A stretch of DNA of 64,000 nucleotides from positions 62,001 to 126,000 of the forward strand of contig JBBHKE010002692.1 of the NCBI GenBank assembly GCA_037447655.1. The letters run 5' to 3'. The DNA comes from Zygnema cylindricum (taxonomy: Eukaryota; Streptophyta; Zygnematophyceae; Zygnematales; Zygnemataceae). Positions 11,684-21,815 of the stretch are shown here, in pieces; the first letter of the stretch is position 1, and every line of letters starts with the position of its first letter. The translations under genes and the position numbers were made by a program. Under the pieces are notes generated by a model, which did no database searches, had not been told where the DNA came from, and was given only the letters and a program-made list of their open reading frames with translations.

Positions 11684-12084
11684 TAGTTTTCAACGGCCGA
11701 CAAATTTTAACGTCACGCGCTCATTCGCATACTACGAATTCTTTTAAAAATGTTCTGACAGCGACAGTATTTTTACTTTTTTAGACAATGGGTAAATCTT
11801 TTTGTTTGACCGAAACTCTTAGCGTGCAATTTTTTGTCGTTTGCCGTTTTTTTTTTAATATGCGATGTTTCTTATTGACCACGTGGGTTCGTTTGTGATT
11901 TTTTTGACCAGGCGAAACTTGTTTTATCTGCAGCCATGCCCGTAGGGAATTATGCTGAAAAAATGCCACAATTTTGAGAGAAAATTGTACAGTTTTAGTG
12001 CATAAAGTACGTGATCTATCAAGAAAACTGTACAAATTGCACGATTTACCCTGAAAAAGATTGCAAAACTTCGATTGTGTAATT

Positions 12085-12660
12085 TATCTACCAGTCAAAA
12101 AACTCGTTCAAACCTCTTCTGTACACAGAAAACAACAAAGTACCAATGGCTGAAGACCTGGAATTTCGAAGAACGACAGAGAATCTTAGAAGGTACAGTA
12201 CCGCCAATCCTTGTACAGTTTGAAAATGGCCGAAGTCGGCAGCATCCACGTGTCAAAGGCCATACTCTTGAGGGAAAATTGAACAGTTTTAGTGCAAATA
12301 GTACGTAATTTACCCACAAAACTCTACAAAATGTACGTTTGACCCTAAAAAAGACTGCAAAAATCTATAGTGTAATTGATTACTAATTACTGCACCAGTC
12401 AAAAAAACTCGTTCAAACCGCGTCCGTACACAGGAATTTCAACGTACCAATGGCTGAAAAATTTGGAGTTCCGAAGAGGACAAAGGCTGTTAGTAGGCAC
12501 TGTACTGTACCGTACTGTACTGCCAATCCTGTCCAAGTTTGAAAATGGCCGAAGACGACAACATTCACGCGTTATAAAGGTGGCATAAACTCTGTCGTTT
12601 TAAAAATTATCAAAATTATAATTTTATTCACTTAGCAAGTCCCAAAAATTTGAACTTTGA
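12085..12660 (+). promoter_or_regulatory. Tandem upstream modules of G2 repeating the start-codon region
   Basis: Two consecutive modules begin near CCAGTCAAAAAACTCGTTCAAAC (12090 and 12397) and run through ACCAATGGCTGAA and GCCAATCCT to TTTGAAAATGGCCGAAG. The last words closely resemble the true gene start, TTTGAAAATGGCGGAAG at 12657-12673. The remnant of another module precedes them (about 11975-12085). Similar modules lie upstream of G4 (37199-37840) and G5 (49640-50230). They are probably duplicated promoter plus leader segments; that role is inferred. Confidence 0.5.
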
Positions 12661-12662
12661 AA

Positions 12663-13287
12663 ATGGCGGAAGTAGCTGCAGCTGCTGGTACTGCTGCCGG
12701 AGCAGCCTTATCGTTTTTACAGAAATTCGTCAATTTTCGTGTTGAAAGATTATCCAGACATCTAAAGGGTTACATTAAGGTTTGTTACGACAACGAACTT
12801 TCGGGCAAATCGCACGAAGTCGTTTTCCAGCTTGTATACGAAGGAGATACGCTCTGCATTTATAAGAAGACTGGTCTAGTTGACAAAGGCTTACGTCATA
12901 GCACATGGTCGCAATTGACTGCTGACGTTCGTTCTCCCTTGATGAATATCATGGGAGATCACATAAGTGACAATCCGTTTCCGCCTCACGGAGATAATTC
13001 CGTTGAGATGTCCATAGCGGACCTCGTTCACATCATAGCTAGGTCTCTGGTGGATTATAATTGGAGTAGATTGGTAGCCTCACGAAAAAGGCGATGGACC
13101 AATGGAGTTACGATGTCGCTCTTTTAAGCAATATTTTAACATGGAACTTTTTAGAAGGGAATTGAGACATTCCGTGAGTCTTAGGGCCAATCTGACCGGA
13201 GAGATTTTGAATAAGAGGAAACTTGATGGACTGATGTCAGAAATGGTTTTAGTTGTGTCAATGGCTCCATCGAAATCAAATAAGTAG
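12663..13287 (+). pseudogene. G2: copy of the repeat-borne gene family, single frameshift
   Basis: The ATG at 12663 (context GAAAATGGCGG) opens a frame with an Ala-rich N-terminal helix, then HEVVFQLVYEGDTLCIYKK and SIADLVHIIARSLVDYNWS, all matching G5. After an A-rich stretch near 13084-13092 the frame shifts, so this frame stops at 13127. The matching C-terminal part (about RANLTGEILNKRKLD) continues in another frame to 13287. One small indel explains the break. The encoded protein is unrecognised. It appears soluble, with no signal peptide, and the only hydrophobic stretch is the Ala-rich N-terminus. Confidence 0.7.
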
Positions 13288-15066
13288 AAGTACGTATATG
13301 AAGTTTATCGGCTCGCTTTCATTTTTGATGGAAGTTATTGAGCGCATTATGTAATCTCGTATTGGTGTCATCTAATACTTATTAATGTACGTTTTTGAAG
13401 AGTATATTACGAAATGCTATTTACTTTTGTTTCTCTTTAGGCTATATAGCTTTTCGGTTTTTCAGGTTATTACTTCTTCGGTACCATGTTAAACAAAGTT
13501 TTTTCCATGTGTACTTTTAGAGTTTACTGAAATGGATTTATTAAAGCTGTTTCAAATGAATATAAACGAGATAGTGTCTTTCCCACTACTTTATGTAAAT
13601 AGTGCATTCTTAAAAATAGGTTTTGAAATAGTCTGTAGGCAGATATTATTGGCTTCGACGTTTGAAGGATAGACAATTGGAACTCCAGCAAGGATGTCAC
13701 TTTGTGTTTCAGTATTTTCAATTTTCATATTGAGGTTATTCTTATTGAATTACTTTCTCTAAATTACGGGCATACATTTTTTGCAATGGTTTTATTTGTG
13801 TATCTTTTTATCTCTGCGTTTTTCCTATCTCTCTGATATGAATTGAAATGAATTGGATAGGAAACAGGATGCTTAACTACCGTCAAACATAAGTAGTATT
13901 TAACTGAAATAAAAGCGTGTTGCAGGCGTAGAAGTTTTAGTAGTCCTTCACGAAGGACATCTGGACAAACCTGATTCCCAAACATGGCAAAAAACACTTA
14001 TCAAATTGATTTTATTCAGCTGAAACTGTGGAATACATCCTACCTTCAACTATCATGTTTTGTATCCATTTGGTTTAAGGATAATTCGACAGAAAATAAG
14101 AAATTTATGAAACAGGTTCACCCACACTAGTAATGGTGCACATTTTCTTATCATAATTCCTCATACAATTTAACCCTACAACAGCTTATCATGTGTTGTA
14201 GGAATAATACTATGAAAAGATTTATGTTTGCACCAGGTTCCTTTAGACTAATACCGGTACACATTATCTTATTACAACTCTAATGTTGTTTACATCCTTA
14301 AGCTCCCTTCTTGAAGCTATGCTCATCCACAGTTGTAAATGCAAGTTATTTTTTAGTCGTTGAGTACGCCATGATTCACTTTTAGCGATATGAAATGTCG
14401 AACCTGGGGTTTGTTTAATGTCATTGGTTCTAGTTTAGATACGAGTGGGGTGGAAAATTTTTCAAACGCCTACTAAATTAGCAAAAAGTGAAATATAATT
14501 AGCAGTACCAACACTATTTTAAGTCCAGGGGGAAAAAAAAATCGGCATAGCTGTTAAGACGTGCACGTAAAATAATGTGGAGAACAGGAACTGCAACGAG
14601 AGAAAACATGTAGAACTTCAAGCTTTCATGTAATTTTTTTTTATGATCATTTTGACCTGGGTAAAGGTACACAAATGTCACTCTTCAAAATCCCATTGCA
14701 TAGCTTAGAACCGTACATAATGTGGACAACATGGTGAACGTCAGATTTCTGGGATAACCGTTAAAGGTGCTGAAAATCACAGATCTGTCAAAAGGTGAAA
14801 ATAATATTGTGCATAAAATTAAACCCAATTGTACTATCAATTTCGTGTGTGGACTGCAGTTTCTGTCGATGCGCTCTAGTTCTTGAAGGTTGTGTACCTA
14901 ATTTGCAGAGTTTGAGATGACAATGGTTAAAACTTTTAGGATGGTGCAAAGTGTGTTGGAGGAATGTCCACTTCGGACTCCACACGTGTGTATCGCAGTA
15001 AATGCTGGTCCGCCAGTGCGCCGTTCATTGCCGTAAATTCGGTTTCAGGCGCTTGCATGCACAATC

Positions 15067-15139
15067 GGCCGGGTAGCTCAGTTGGTAGAGCTTGTGTATG
15101 TCTAACACAAGGTCCCGGGTTCGATCCCCGGCTTGGCCA
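15067..15139 (+). tRNA. tRNA-like sequence, likely the head of a tRNA-derived SINE
   Basis: GGCCGGG pairs with CTTGGCC as a 7-bp acceptor stem with two G-U pairs. The A box TAGCTCAGTTGG, a D arm GCTC/GAGC, an anticodon stem TGTGT/ACACA with loop ATGTCTA, and the B box GGTTCGATCCC with T stem CCGGG/CCCGG are all present. The loop would place GTC (Asp) at the anticodon, but base 37 is T and the body is unlike ordinary eukaryotic tRNA-Asp. A SINE head or tRNA pseudogene is therefore more likely than a working tRNA. No CCA is expected in nuclear genes. Confidence 0.5.
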
Positions 15140-15289
15140 TTTAACCAAAGTTTTCACTTTGGCGCCCATGGGATATGTAGAAAATTGCCGATCCTCAACA
15201 TTCTCCTCACTCTCTTTCATAATATTTTCCATCTTTTTTGTCCTTCATCAAGGGTCTGTAATTTTTTCGGTTCTCTCACCCTATCACTA

Positions 15290-15800
15290 TCCCTCTCCCT
15301 CCTCTTCTCCCCCTCCCTTTCCCTCTCCCTCCTCCACTTCCACTTTCTCGATCTCCCCCCCTTCCTTTCTCCTTCAGCCCCGTCTATATATTGTTTTCTT
15401 TCAATCAATTATCTAAACACCATGTTTTATTAGGCTGGTGGGCTATTTTTTTCCGGTTCCTATCTCTGTCTACCTTTCCCTCTCCCTCTTCCTCTCTCTC
15501 CCCCTCTCTCTCTCTCTCCCCCTCTCCCTTTTCGTCTCCATCTCCTCTCTCTTTCCCTCTCCCTCTCTCCCTCTCGCTATCCCCTCCCCCCCTCTCTCTC
15601 GTTCTGTCTCTCTCTCTTCTCTCCTCCAATACCCACTCCCATCTCTTTCCTTTTGTCCTTCTTAAGAGCCAACTTGTCTCCTCTCTTTCCCTCTCTATCT
15701 CTCTTTCTCTCTCACCCTCTTTCTCTCCATCAATCAAACCATATTTCATTTCTAACTCAGCTCTCACTTTCTAGTCATCTCCCTCTCTCTCCTTTCCTCT
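15290..15800. repeat. CT-rich microsatellite region
   Basis: Long runs of CTCTCC/CTCCCT units fill this stretch. The many open frames on both strands (poly Ser/Pro/Leu or Arg/Glu) are composition artefacts. Confidence 0.9.
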
Positions 15801-15996
15801 CTAAATTGATCGTTGTCCTCACATTGCAAAAAGTGAAGGATCAAGCCACAAGCAAGACAATAAAAGGTTTTTCTAATTGTTGGATTTATTATTGTTAAGG
15901 TAGTTTTGATGTAGGAAAACTGGAAGATTCTCGTGTAAAGTTTGAGATTCATGTAGAGAAAAGAACAGGTATTGCATATGGGAGTTGTTTGTAGCA

Positions 15997-16103
15997 TAAG
16001 GGATGGGAGATAGTGAGAAGTTGTCAATAGGGAATTATTATATAATTTCCTAAGGGATGGGAGATAGTGAGAAGTTGTCAAGAGGGAATTATTATATAAT
16101 TTC
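15997..16103. repeat. Tandem duplication, 54-bp period
   Basis: Two adjacent copies beginning TAAGGGATGGGAGATAGTG start at 15997 and 16051 and differ by only a couple of bases. Non-coding. Confidence 0.9.
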
Positions 16104-17401
16104 AAAACTATCATCAATAAATTAAATCTGGTTGTGTTATGTACATGTGGTAGAGCATCTTTGTGCGTTGACTATGTGCATCTTGCCTTTCCCCCCTCAA
16201 TGTATCTTTTCTCCTCTCCCTCCCCCTCGATGTCAATTGTTTCACTTTGTCCCTCTTTCCTCGCACTTTCCCTCAAAACTTTTCTTTGGACATTTATGGA
16301 TTTTGGTGTTTTCACCCACTATTTTCTCCCTTCCACAGATCAGACTTCTTCCATGCCTCCATTCTTGATTTTGTCCAGCCCAAAACATAGATTAAGATTT
16401 TCAAATTTTCTTTTTTTTCTCTTCCAAAGTCTTATTTTTCTTCCTCCGAACGTCCTTCTTTTTAGTTTAGCCATTCATCGCCTTCCTCCCTCTTCCACCC
16501 CGAAACTTTGTCTCCCTATTTGGAGAAAATATACAATATACAAATACAAATTAAACGAACCACACGTCAAACACACACACAAGTTAAAGTTAAAAAGACT
16601 TTTTTAGAAATCGTAATAAAATTCACTTGGGGATTTAAGAAAATCACAAAAAAAAATATTAATGTCTACGACTAAAGAATTAACAACCTTTATGAAAATG
16701 ATCAAACAAGTAAAAACATTGAATAAATCACTAATCCATAATTCACCATAAACAACTAATCCTTTTTGCCCCTATCAAAATTGTTCTGTACTTCACGATT
16801 GGCGAAATCAACGATTCCCATTTTTTGCAAAAAGTCCCAAAGAGAATCTTATGGAGGTAGTACATCCACTCATTTTGACTCTCATTAACTTATCGAAAGG
16901 AATCGTGTCGACAAGATAAGAAAAAAAAACAAAAAAGTGCAAGAAAGAGCAACTTGGTTAGAGAGACAAATTCACCAAAAGAATGATAAAAGTAACAGAG
17001 GATGGAAACTCAAATGTGATTATAGAGAGGGAGGGGGTGGGGGGCGAGGGAGAGACAATGACAGAAATGAATCGAAAGTAAATTGTGGAGAGAGGAAGAT
17101 AGTGTAATAAAGCGAACCAATCATTTGTCATTTTCATCCATCCGTTACGTTTTTTCGTAAAATGGACAGAATTAGAGTTAACATTAACTATAGTAAATGG
17201 TCATTTTGGATTCTCCTCGCCCAACAAGCAAGCATTTAGTGTTAAATAAACATTTTAATGTAAATTTACTCTAATAAATGGTCGAAATGTGTCTTATAGT
17301 CACTAAAACTACCTTAAATTACAATTAACGAACTTAAACTAACGTTAAATTAAATTAAAACGTTAATAATTACGATAAAGTGTTGGTTACGTTTTGACAA
17401 A
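16104..17401. other. No gene recognised (pyrimidine- then AT-rich DNA)
   Basis: The region opens with CT-rich sequence (16180-16510), passes through AT-rich DNA, and has a purine-rich patch near 17020-17060. Frames present are low complexity. I see no gene, TIR or RNA. Confidence 0.5.
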
Positions 17402-17910
17402 GGGCACTTTCCCATGTAACCGAAACTTAGTTTTGTAACTTTGTTTTTTAGCAAGGATTCTCCGTACTACTTTCAGAGCATTCCAATGTAACGCAATTAA
17501 CTTGTTAATTTAAAAAGTGATGGATGTAGACATGAGTGTAATTTGTGACATTTGTAGACGACTACAAAACTTCCGACAATTGATGACGTTTACAAAATAG
17601 CGACGGTTGTAGGCGTCTAGTTACTTGTGACATAGTAGATGTTTAGGGTTTGTGACATTTTGACGTCAAGCTCAATTATGACAGCGTCGATGTCAAAATC
17701 CTAAAGCTTTCCGCCATGGTTTCCCCGTTTTTTTTTTTAGTACTTTCCCACTCTACTTGCCATATAAATACGCCCACAGATAGTAAAAATAAATTATTTT
17801 TAGAGATCTTTCATTTAATACCATTATTGACGTTTTTCGTTGCAAGAATTGTGAGATAGATGCGGTAGTGGGAGAGGGAGAGAAAGAGAAGCGTTTTCAC
17901 AGACTTCGCC
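17402..17910. mobile_element. Truncated TTA/TAA-family transposon
   Basis: The left end GGGCACTTTCCCATG and interior words (CGACAATTGATGACG, CTTTCCGCCATGGTTTCCC at 17707-17725) match the elements at 24620-25839 and 6106-7052. The right terminal repeat is missing; homology fades near 17910. Confidence 0.6.
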
Positions 17911-19309
17911 CTAGTATTAAGCCAAACCATCAAGTTTGGTACGACTTACCGCATATTGTACTATTCAAGCACACGCATAGACAGTTTAGCTAGAAGAACT
18001 TTTGGTTGTTTATAACCGTAGGCGGCTCTTTGGTTTATGACGTGAATTTTTGATAACTTGGTTATCCGTCCATCCTCTTTGCCAAGTACCAATCCCAATT
18101 GAGAAGAGTCAATTAATACATGGTTTTACAGGGCTAACGATTGTGAATTAAACTGCAGACTATTTACGATGTTGTATAAGAATATGTAGATCAATCTATT
18201 TGCTTATAAGGCGAATTTGCCGTAGGTGGTCAATGTTTGGACTAACTAATAAGAATCTATTCGATAAAAAGAAAATTCGTCTTAGGTGGTAAATGCTTGG
18301 ACTACTTAAATTAAACCTAAGATTCTAATATGAAAAATCTAAAATGCAGAGTAGTTGGGACGAAAGGTGAATATACAAAAGTGAGTACCGCAAGGAAAAC
18401 GATGTGAACGTGATATGAACAGTGATGTAAGAGCCAAAAGTGTACGGATTTATGAAATGACCGAGGTACAAAAGTGGTAAAAATAAATAAAATAAATTAG
18501 CCACATAAATTTATTTATTTGTGAGAGTATCAATGGGGCTCACTTTATTGCATCAGCTATTGGGGCTTGAGAAAGGAGGGCTACTCAAATATCTTAGGGA
18601 GAGGGATTTGTGGAATTGGGTCACACAAATTTTAGAGTTTTCTAGGATTTTTGAGAATCTAAGGGTTTATAGGGTTTCTTTAGGCGTTTTTTCAGTGGTT
18701 TTCCTTCCTTTTGAGTGCTCTCACTTGGGATAGTAGAGAGTAAGTAAAAATAAGCAAAGAAAAAAAAAGAATAGGACAAAGAAAAAAAAAGAAGAATGGA
18801 AAAAACATAAACCATTGATTATGTACCAATATTCCTCTCGCATTTTTTTTATTTATTTAATGGGTGGTCAATTTGATCATCTGTCTCGTTCCACTTAAAA
18901 CAAAGTTATGAAAAAAAACCAGAAGAAGTTTGAATTAAGATAATGACTCATTTATCATGTGGATAATCAACAACAATGGTCAATTTTTAAAACACAAATT
19001 AAGACAAAATATGCACGTTTTTTTTATTTATCTATTGGTTTTTTTTCTTTATTCTTCTATGTCTTTAGTAGTCTGTAATGTCACATTAAATCTGGTATTA
19101 AATAGTTTAATCTATTGAACTAATGAACAATTTATGTAAATTACATCAAATTAAATGCATCTTCAGTGAATATTAATTGTAATTCGAACACTATAACTTT
19201 TCGGTAATTATGCAAAGTTCATTATCACAAAAAACTAAAATCAGGAAATTGAGAGTCCCAAAAAAAAAAAAAAAAAAAAACTACACTAAACTAAAAAAAA
19301 TAGAATAGA
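17911..19309. other. No gene recognised (AT-rich)
   Basis: AT-rich intergenic DNA with poly-A/T runs, including an A run at 19261-19280. The short frame at 18521-18733 has no recognisable feature. Nothing else is supported. Confidence 0.5.
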
Positions 19310-19621
19310 TCACTTATTTACACATTCGGAAGCAGGGCGTTGCACCCTATTATAGCAACCAAGAGTGGCATTCGGCAAAGTAAAACGATTCAATCCGAGC
19401 AAATTGCTACAAAAATCCATCTTTTGCCTCTGTAATTTTGGTGTTCCAAAGAGAAAATTTGACGAAACGTCGACATAAAGCTCCATTCGGCCCTGAAACT
19501 GAATCTGAAGAAAACCATTTAACATATTATTTCGCAAATACAGTCGAGTTATATTCACAAGGGACCCAATGAAGCCCGGAATTGCACCGTTAAATTGGTC
19601 ATTGAAAGGAATAAGAGACAA
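19310..19621 (-). pseudogene. Leucine-rich-repeat protein fragment, plant-type LRR
   Basis: About 100 codons read to a TGA/TAA-type end at 19310. The first 35 residues contain FNGAIPGFIGSLVNITRLYL followed by RNNMLNG, matching the plant-type LRR pattern NxFxGxIPxxIGxLxxLxxLxLxxNxLxG. The C-terminal part is Cys-containing and lacks a transmembrane or kinase segment. Upstream, an in-frame stop and loss of similarity indicate a fragment of one or two repeats rather than a whole gene. The 5' block known from the G1/G3 units lies just upstream on the same strand (19700-19930). Family identity is fairly sure; the function of the parent gene (receptor or secreted LRR protein) is unknown. Confidence 0.5.
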
Positions 19622-19699
19622 TTAGAATGCGCTCACAAATACTTTACAATCAATAGCTTTCTTTCCCTCTGGTAAAACTTCTTCTTCAAATGTTCCATC

Positions 19700-19930
19700 C
19701 AGCAGCCTTGTCTATCTTGAAGGTTTTAGGGTTTGTTTTTAGTCCTGGTGTGCTCGTTTCTGGAATTTAAGTTGCAAAGGGGGGATTGGCTGACATGGCA
19801 GTATTAAAGTCCCTTATATAGCATAAGGGAAAGTCGAGGCAAAAAATAAGGCGAAAAGGAGTACCGCTTTTTCGTAAGGAGTTTGTAGCGGGGTCCCTTG
19901 TTTCAATACTTTTCAATTTGCGCATTAAAT
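19700..19930 (-). promoter_or_regulatory. Third copy of the conserved 5' block, here next to LRR sequence
   Basis: On the minus strand it runs from CGCAAATTGAAAAGTATTGAAAC through a TATA-like CTATATAAGGGAC (about 19811-19823) to CCTTCAAGATAGACAAGGCTGCTGGA, matching 2780-3015 and 27430-27680. Downstream on this strand it is followed not by the G-family gene but by a short ATG frame and then the LRR fragment. Confidence 0.5.
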
Positions 19931-20258
19931 CGAAAATTGATACGACCCAGAATTACAGATAAATCTAGGGTTTGTAGATCTAGCGACAGAAATTTAACTT
20001 ATGATATATACCAGATTTTTGGTGAGTGTTTCGTCTTCCACGTCATCTGAGCCATTGTAATCGTGCGGCTCAGGAAAATTTGGTGCGCAGCGTAGAGTTT
20101 AATTTTTTTTTTTGTTTTGTTTTTCTTTTTTTCTCTCTTCTTCTTTTTTGGGGAGTGCATGGTGTTGACGTACGTAAAACGTGCTGGTCGATATGGGGAA
20201 TTGTGGTAAAATCCACACTAAAAATTATATAATATTGGACCCATTACCGTAACATCTC

Positions 20259-20328
20259 AGCGGGTGGTTCAGGGGTTAGTAAATTCACAGCTACAGGAAA
20301 CGTCCCAGGTTCAAATCCTGGCCGGCTC
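20259..20328 (+). other. Degenerate tRNA-like sequence (SINE or tRNA pseudogene)
   Basis: A box-like TGGTTCAGGGG and B box-like GGTTCAAATCC are correctly spaced. The acceptor arms AGCGGGT and GCCGGCT pair except at one position, and the T stem CCAGG/CCTGG is good. The anticodon arm does not form a convincing stem, so this is not called a functional tRNA. Confidence 0.5.
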
Positions 20329-20516
20329 ATCAATCCCTTTATTGGGATCGTCTATTCTATCCCCCGATTCTAGGAATCTTAACACATGGGGCAAGTTGTG
20401 ATATGTCAACTTTCCACAGCGTCACTTACCACGTGACTATGTAATGCCATAACATGTACGGTTACAGTACTGTTTCCTGTCTTATATGGTTGTCAGTTTG
20501 TCACTCTCATTTCTAG

Positions 20517-21064
20517 TGCTGCATTCACACCGGAATGGATGATGAAATCATATGAGGAAACGAATAATCCCGTACCAAAAAACCAAAAACAGAGGCGCCA
20601 AAATGACCGACTGCTCGGCTGTCAACCTTTTTGGAGCGTAGCGACGGACAAAAAATACGATTTGGAGCGTAGCGACGGACAAAACATACGGTCAAGTGCG
20701 TCAAAACTTGACAACTGTGTTAAATCATCTTCTTTTCCGGAAACCCTTTTTGGAATGCAAAAATCGACTTTGAAAAAACATGAAGTCGTATCCCGAATGA
20801 ATGATCCGTACTGTACCTAAATTTTTTAAATGATAACCCATACACGAACAACCAATCAAAATCATGTATTATAGAACATAAAAAAATGAAAATTTGAAAC
20901 TTTTTTGTAATTTTGACGTACAGCTTAATCGTACGGCAACATGAATCACATCGCGACGCTTTAGTTGACGTGAGATGACGTCAATGGCGTTTCACGTCCA
21001 AACAAAAAAAAAGGACATTCGTTTCCTCATATAATTCATCATCCATTCCGATGTGAATGCAGCA
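20517..21064. mobile_element. TIR element with ~46-bp inverted ends
   Basis: The ends TGCTGCATTCACACCGGAAT and the inverse of ATTCCGATGTGAATGCAGCA are long, nearly perfect inverted repeats (about 46 bp). TAG occurs on both sides (20514-20516 and 21065-21067). Length 548 bp; no coding capacity. It abuts the next MITE, sharing the TAG/GGG boundary. A 31-bp tandem repeat (TTTGGAGCGTAGCGACGG) lies inside at 20630-20691. Confidence 0.75.
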
Positions 21065-21066
21065 TA

Positions 21067-21726
21067 GGGCATGGTTACATCAGGAGGTCTCTGTAATAGT
21101 ACGGACATCAAAATTTCTGTATTACAGAGGCCTCGGTTACATCACGTATAGTGTGTAAAAACTAAATAGGTTTTTACATACGTGTTTTTTTTTGAGTGGT
21201 TCCACGTAAGTCGACGATCAAATCTCTAAAATCGCAAAGATTTGAAAACCGACCATTTTCGTATGCAAATCCGTACTTGCGTACTTCGTACGTGTACTTC
21301 ACAAGTGTACCGCGTCAGTGTACCTCAAAAATCTCCTTCACTCTGCTGACTTTCAGGAAAAAACCGTATTTCTTTTCGGCAAAGATTTTACGGTCGCCTT
21401 GTCCGAAGGCACGTGACTTTGGGGGCGTGTGAAAATTTTCATTTTTCATCGACGCACGTGTCTATCGTCCAGGTGTAGCGAATTGACTGGTTTTGTATTG
21501 GTTAACCCAGGTTCACCAATACAGAGGCGCATGGAGCAATTGCTTCGCAGATGAAGGCCAAAAAATAATCGGACGGTCGGCGTCTTCTCCCGGATACTTG
21601 GAGAATCGTAATCTTATTTTATGTAATGTTGTTTTCAAGAAACTCACGAAAATATAGTACGGCATGGTACGGTCAAGTACAAAATTATGTATTAAACCTC
21701 ACTTTTCGTCTGATGTAACCATACCC
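21067..21726. mobile_element. GGGTATGGTTACATCAG-family MITE, copy 2
   Basis: It starts GGGCATGGTTACATCAGG and ends CTGATGTAACCATACCC, 660 bp, collinear with 7079-7746. The central palindrome has lost its apex (about 21488-21525). The right flank is TTA and the left ATA, so the TSD is imperfect. Confidence 0.75.
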
Positions 21727-21815
21727 TTATTACATGGCCAGTTGCATCACCACCCATAGGAATTAACGGTAGGGTTATAAACTCTATTTTGTGTATCAGT
21801 ACCAGAATTACATAA

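Larger units (their letters stand above)
11686..14952 (+). repeat. Repeat unit A (~3.2 kb) carrying gene copy G2
   Basis: The unit runs from about GTTTTCAACGGCCG through tandem upstream modules, the G2 gene and a 1.6-kb downstream arm to GGATGGTGCA. The whole order is matched on the minus strand by unit C (50496 down to about 40912, minus a Copia insertion of 6,445 bp with its TSD) and largely by unit B (about 37840 down to 34847). The similar length of A and C after subtracting the Copia supports one mobile or segmentally duplicated unit. No obvious TIR or transposase was found, so the class is unresolved. Confidence 0.6.

Noticed and set aside
15217-15900. Overlapping open frames on both strands in CT-rich DNA
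   Set aside because: They encode only Ser/Leu/Pro or Arg/Glu repeats caused by the CTCTCC composition. No motif, start context or homology.
16134-16607. 157-codon frame, Pro/Ser/Phe-rich
   Set aside because: Pyrimidine-rich composition and an overlapping frame in another phase. Nothing recognisable.
19622-19710. Short text LPEGKKAIDCK next to the LRR fragment, resembling the Copia RT start
   Set aside because: Only about ten residues match, with a stop soon after and no other RT motif nearby. Chance or a tiny relic.
20539-20820. 93-codon frame inside the 46-bp-TIR element
   Set aside because: It contains the 31-bp tandem repeat and shows no transposase motif.
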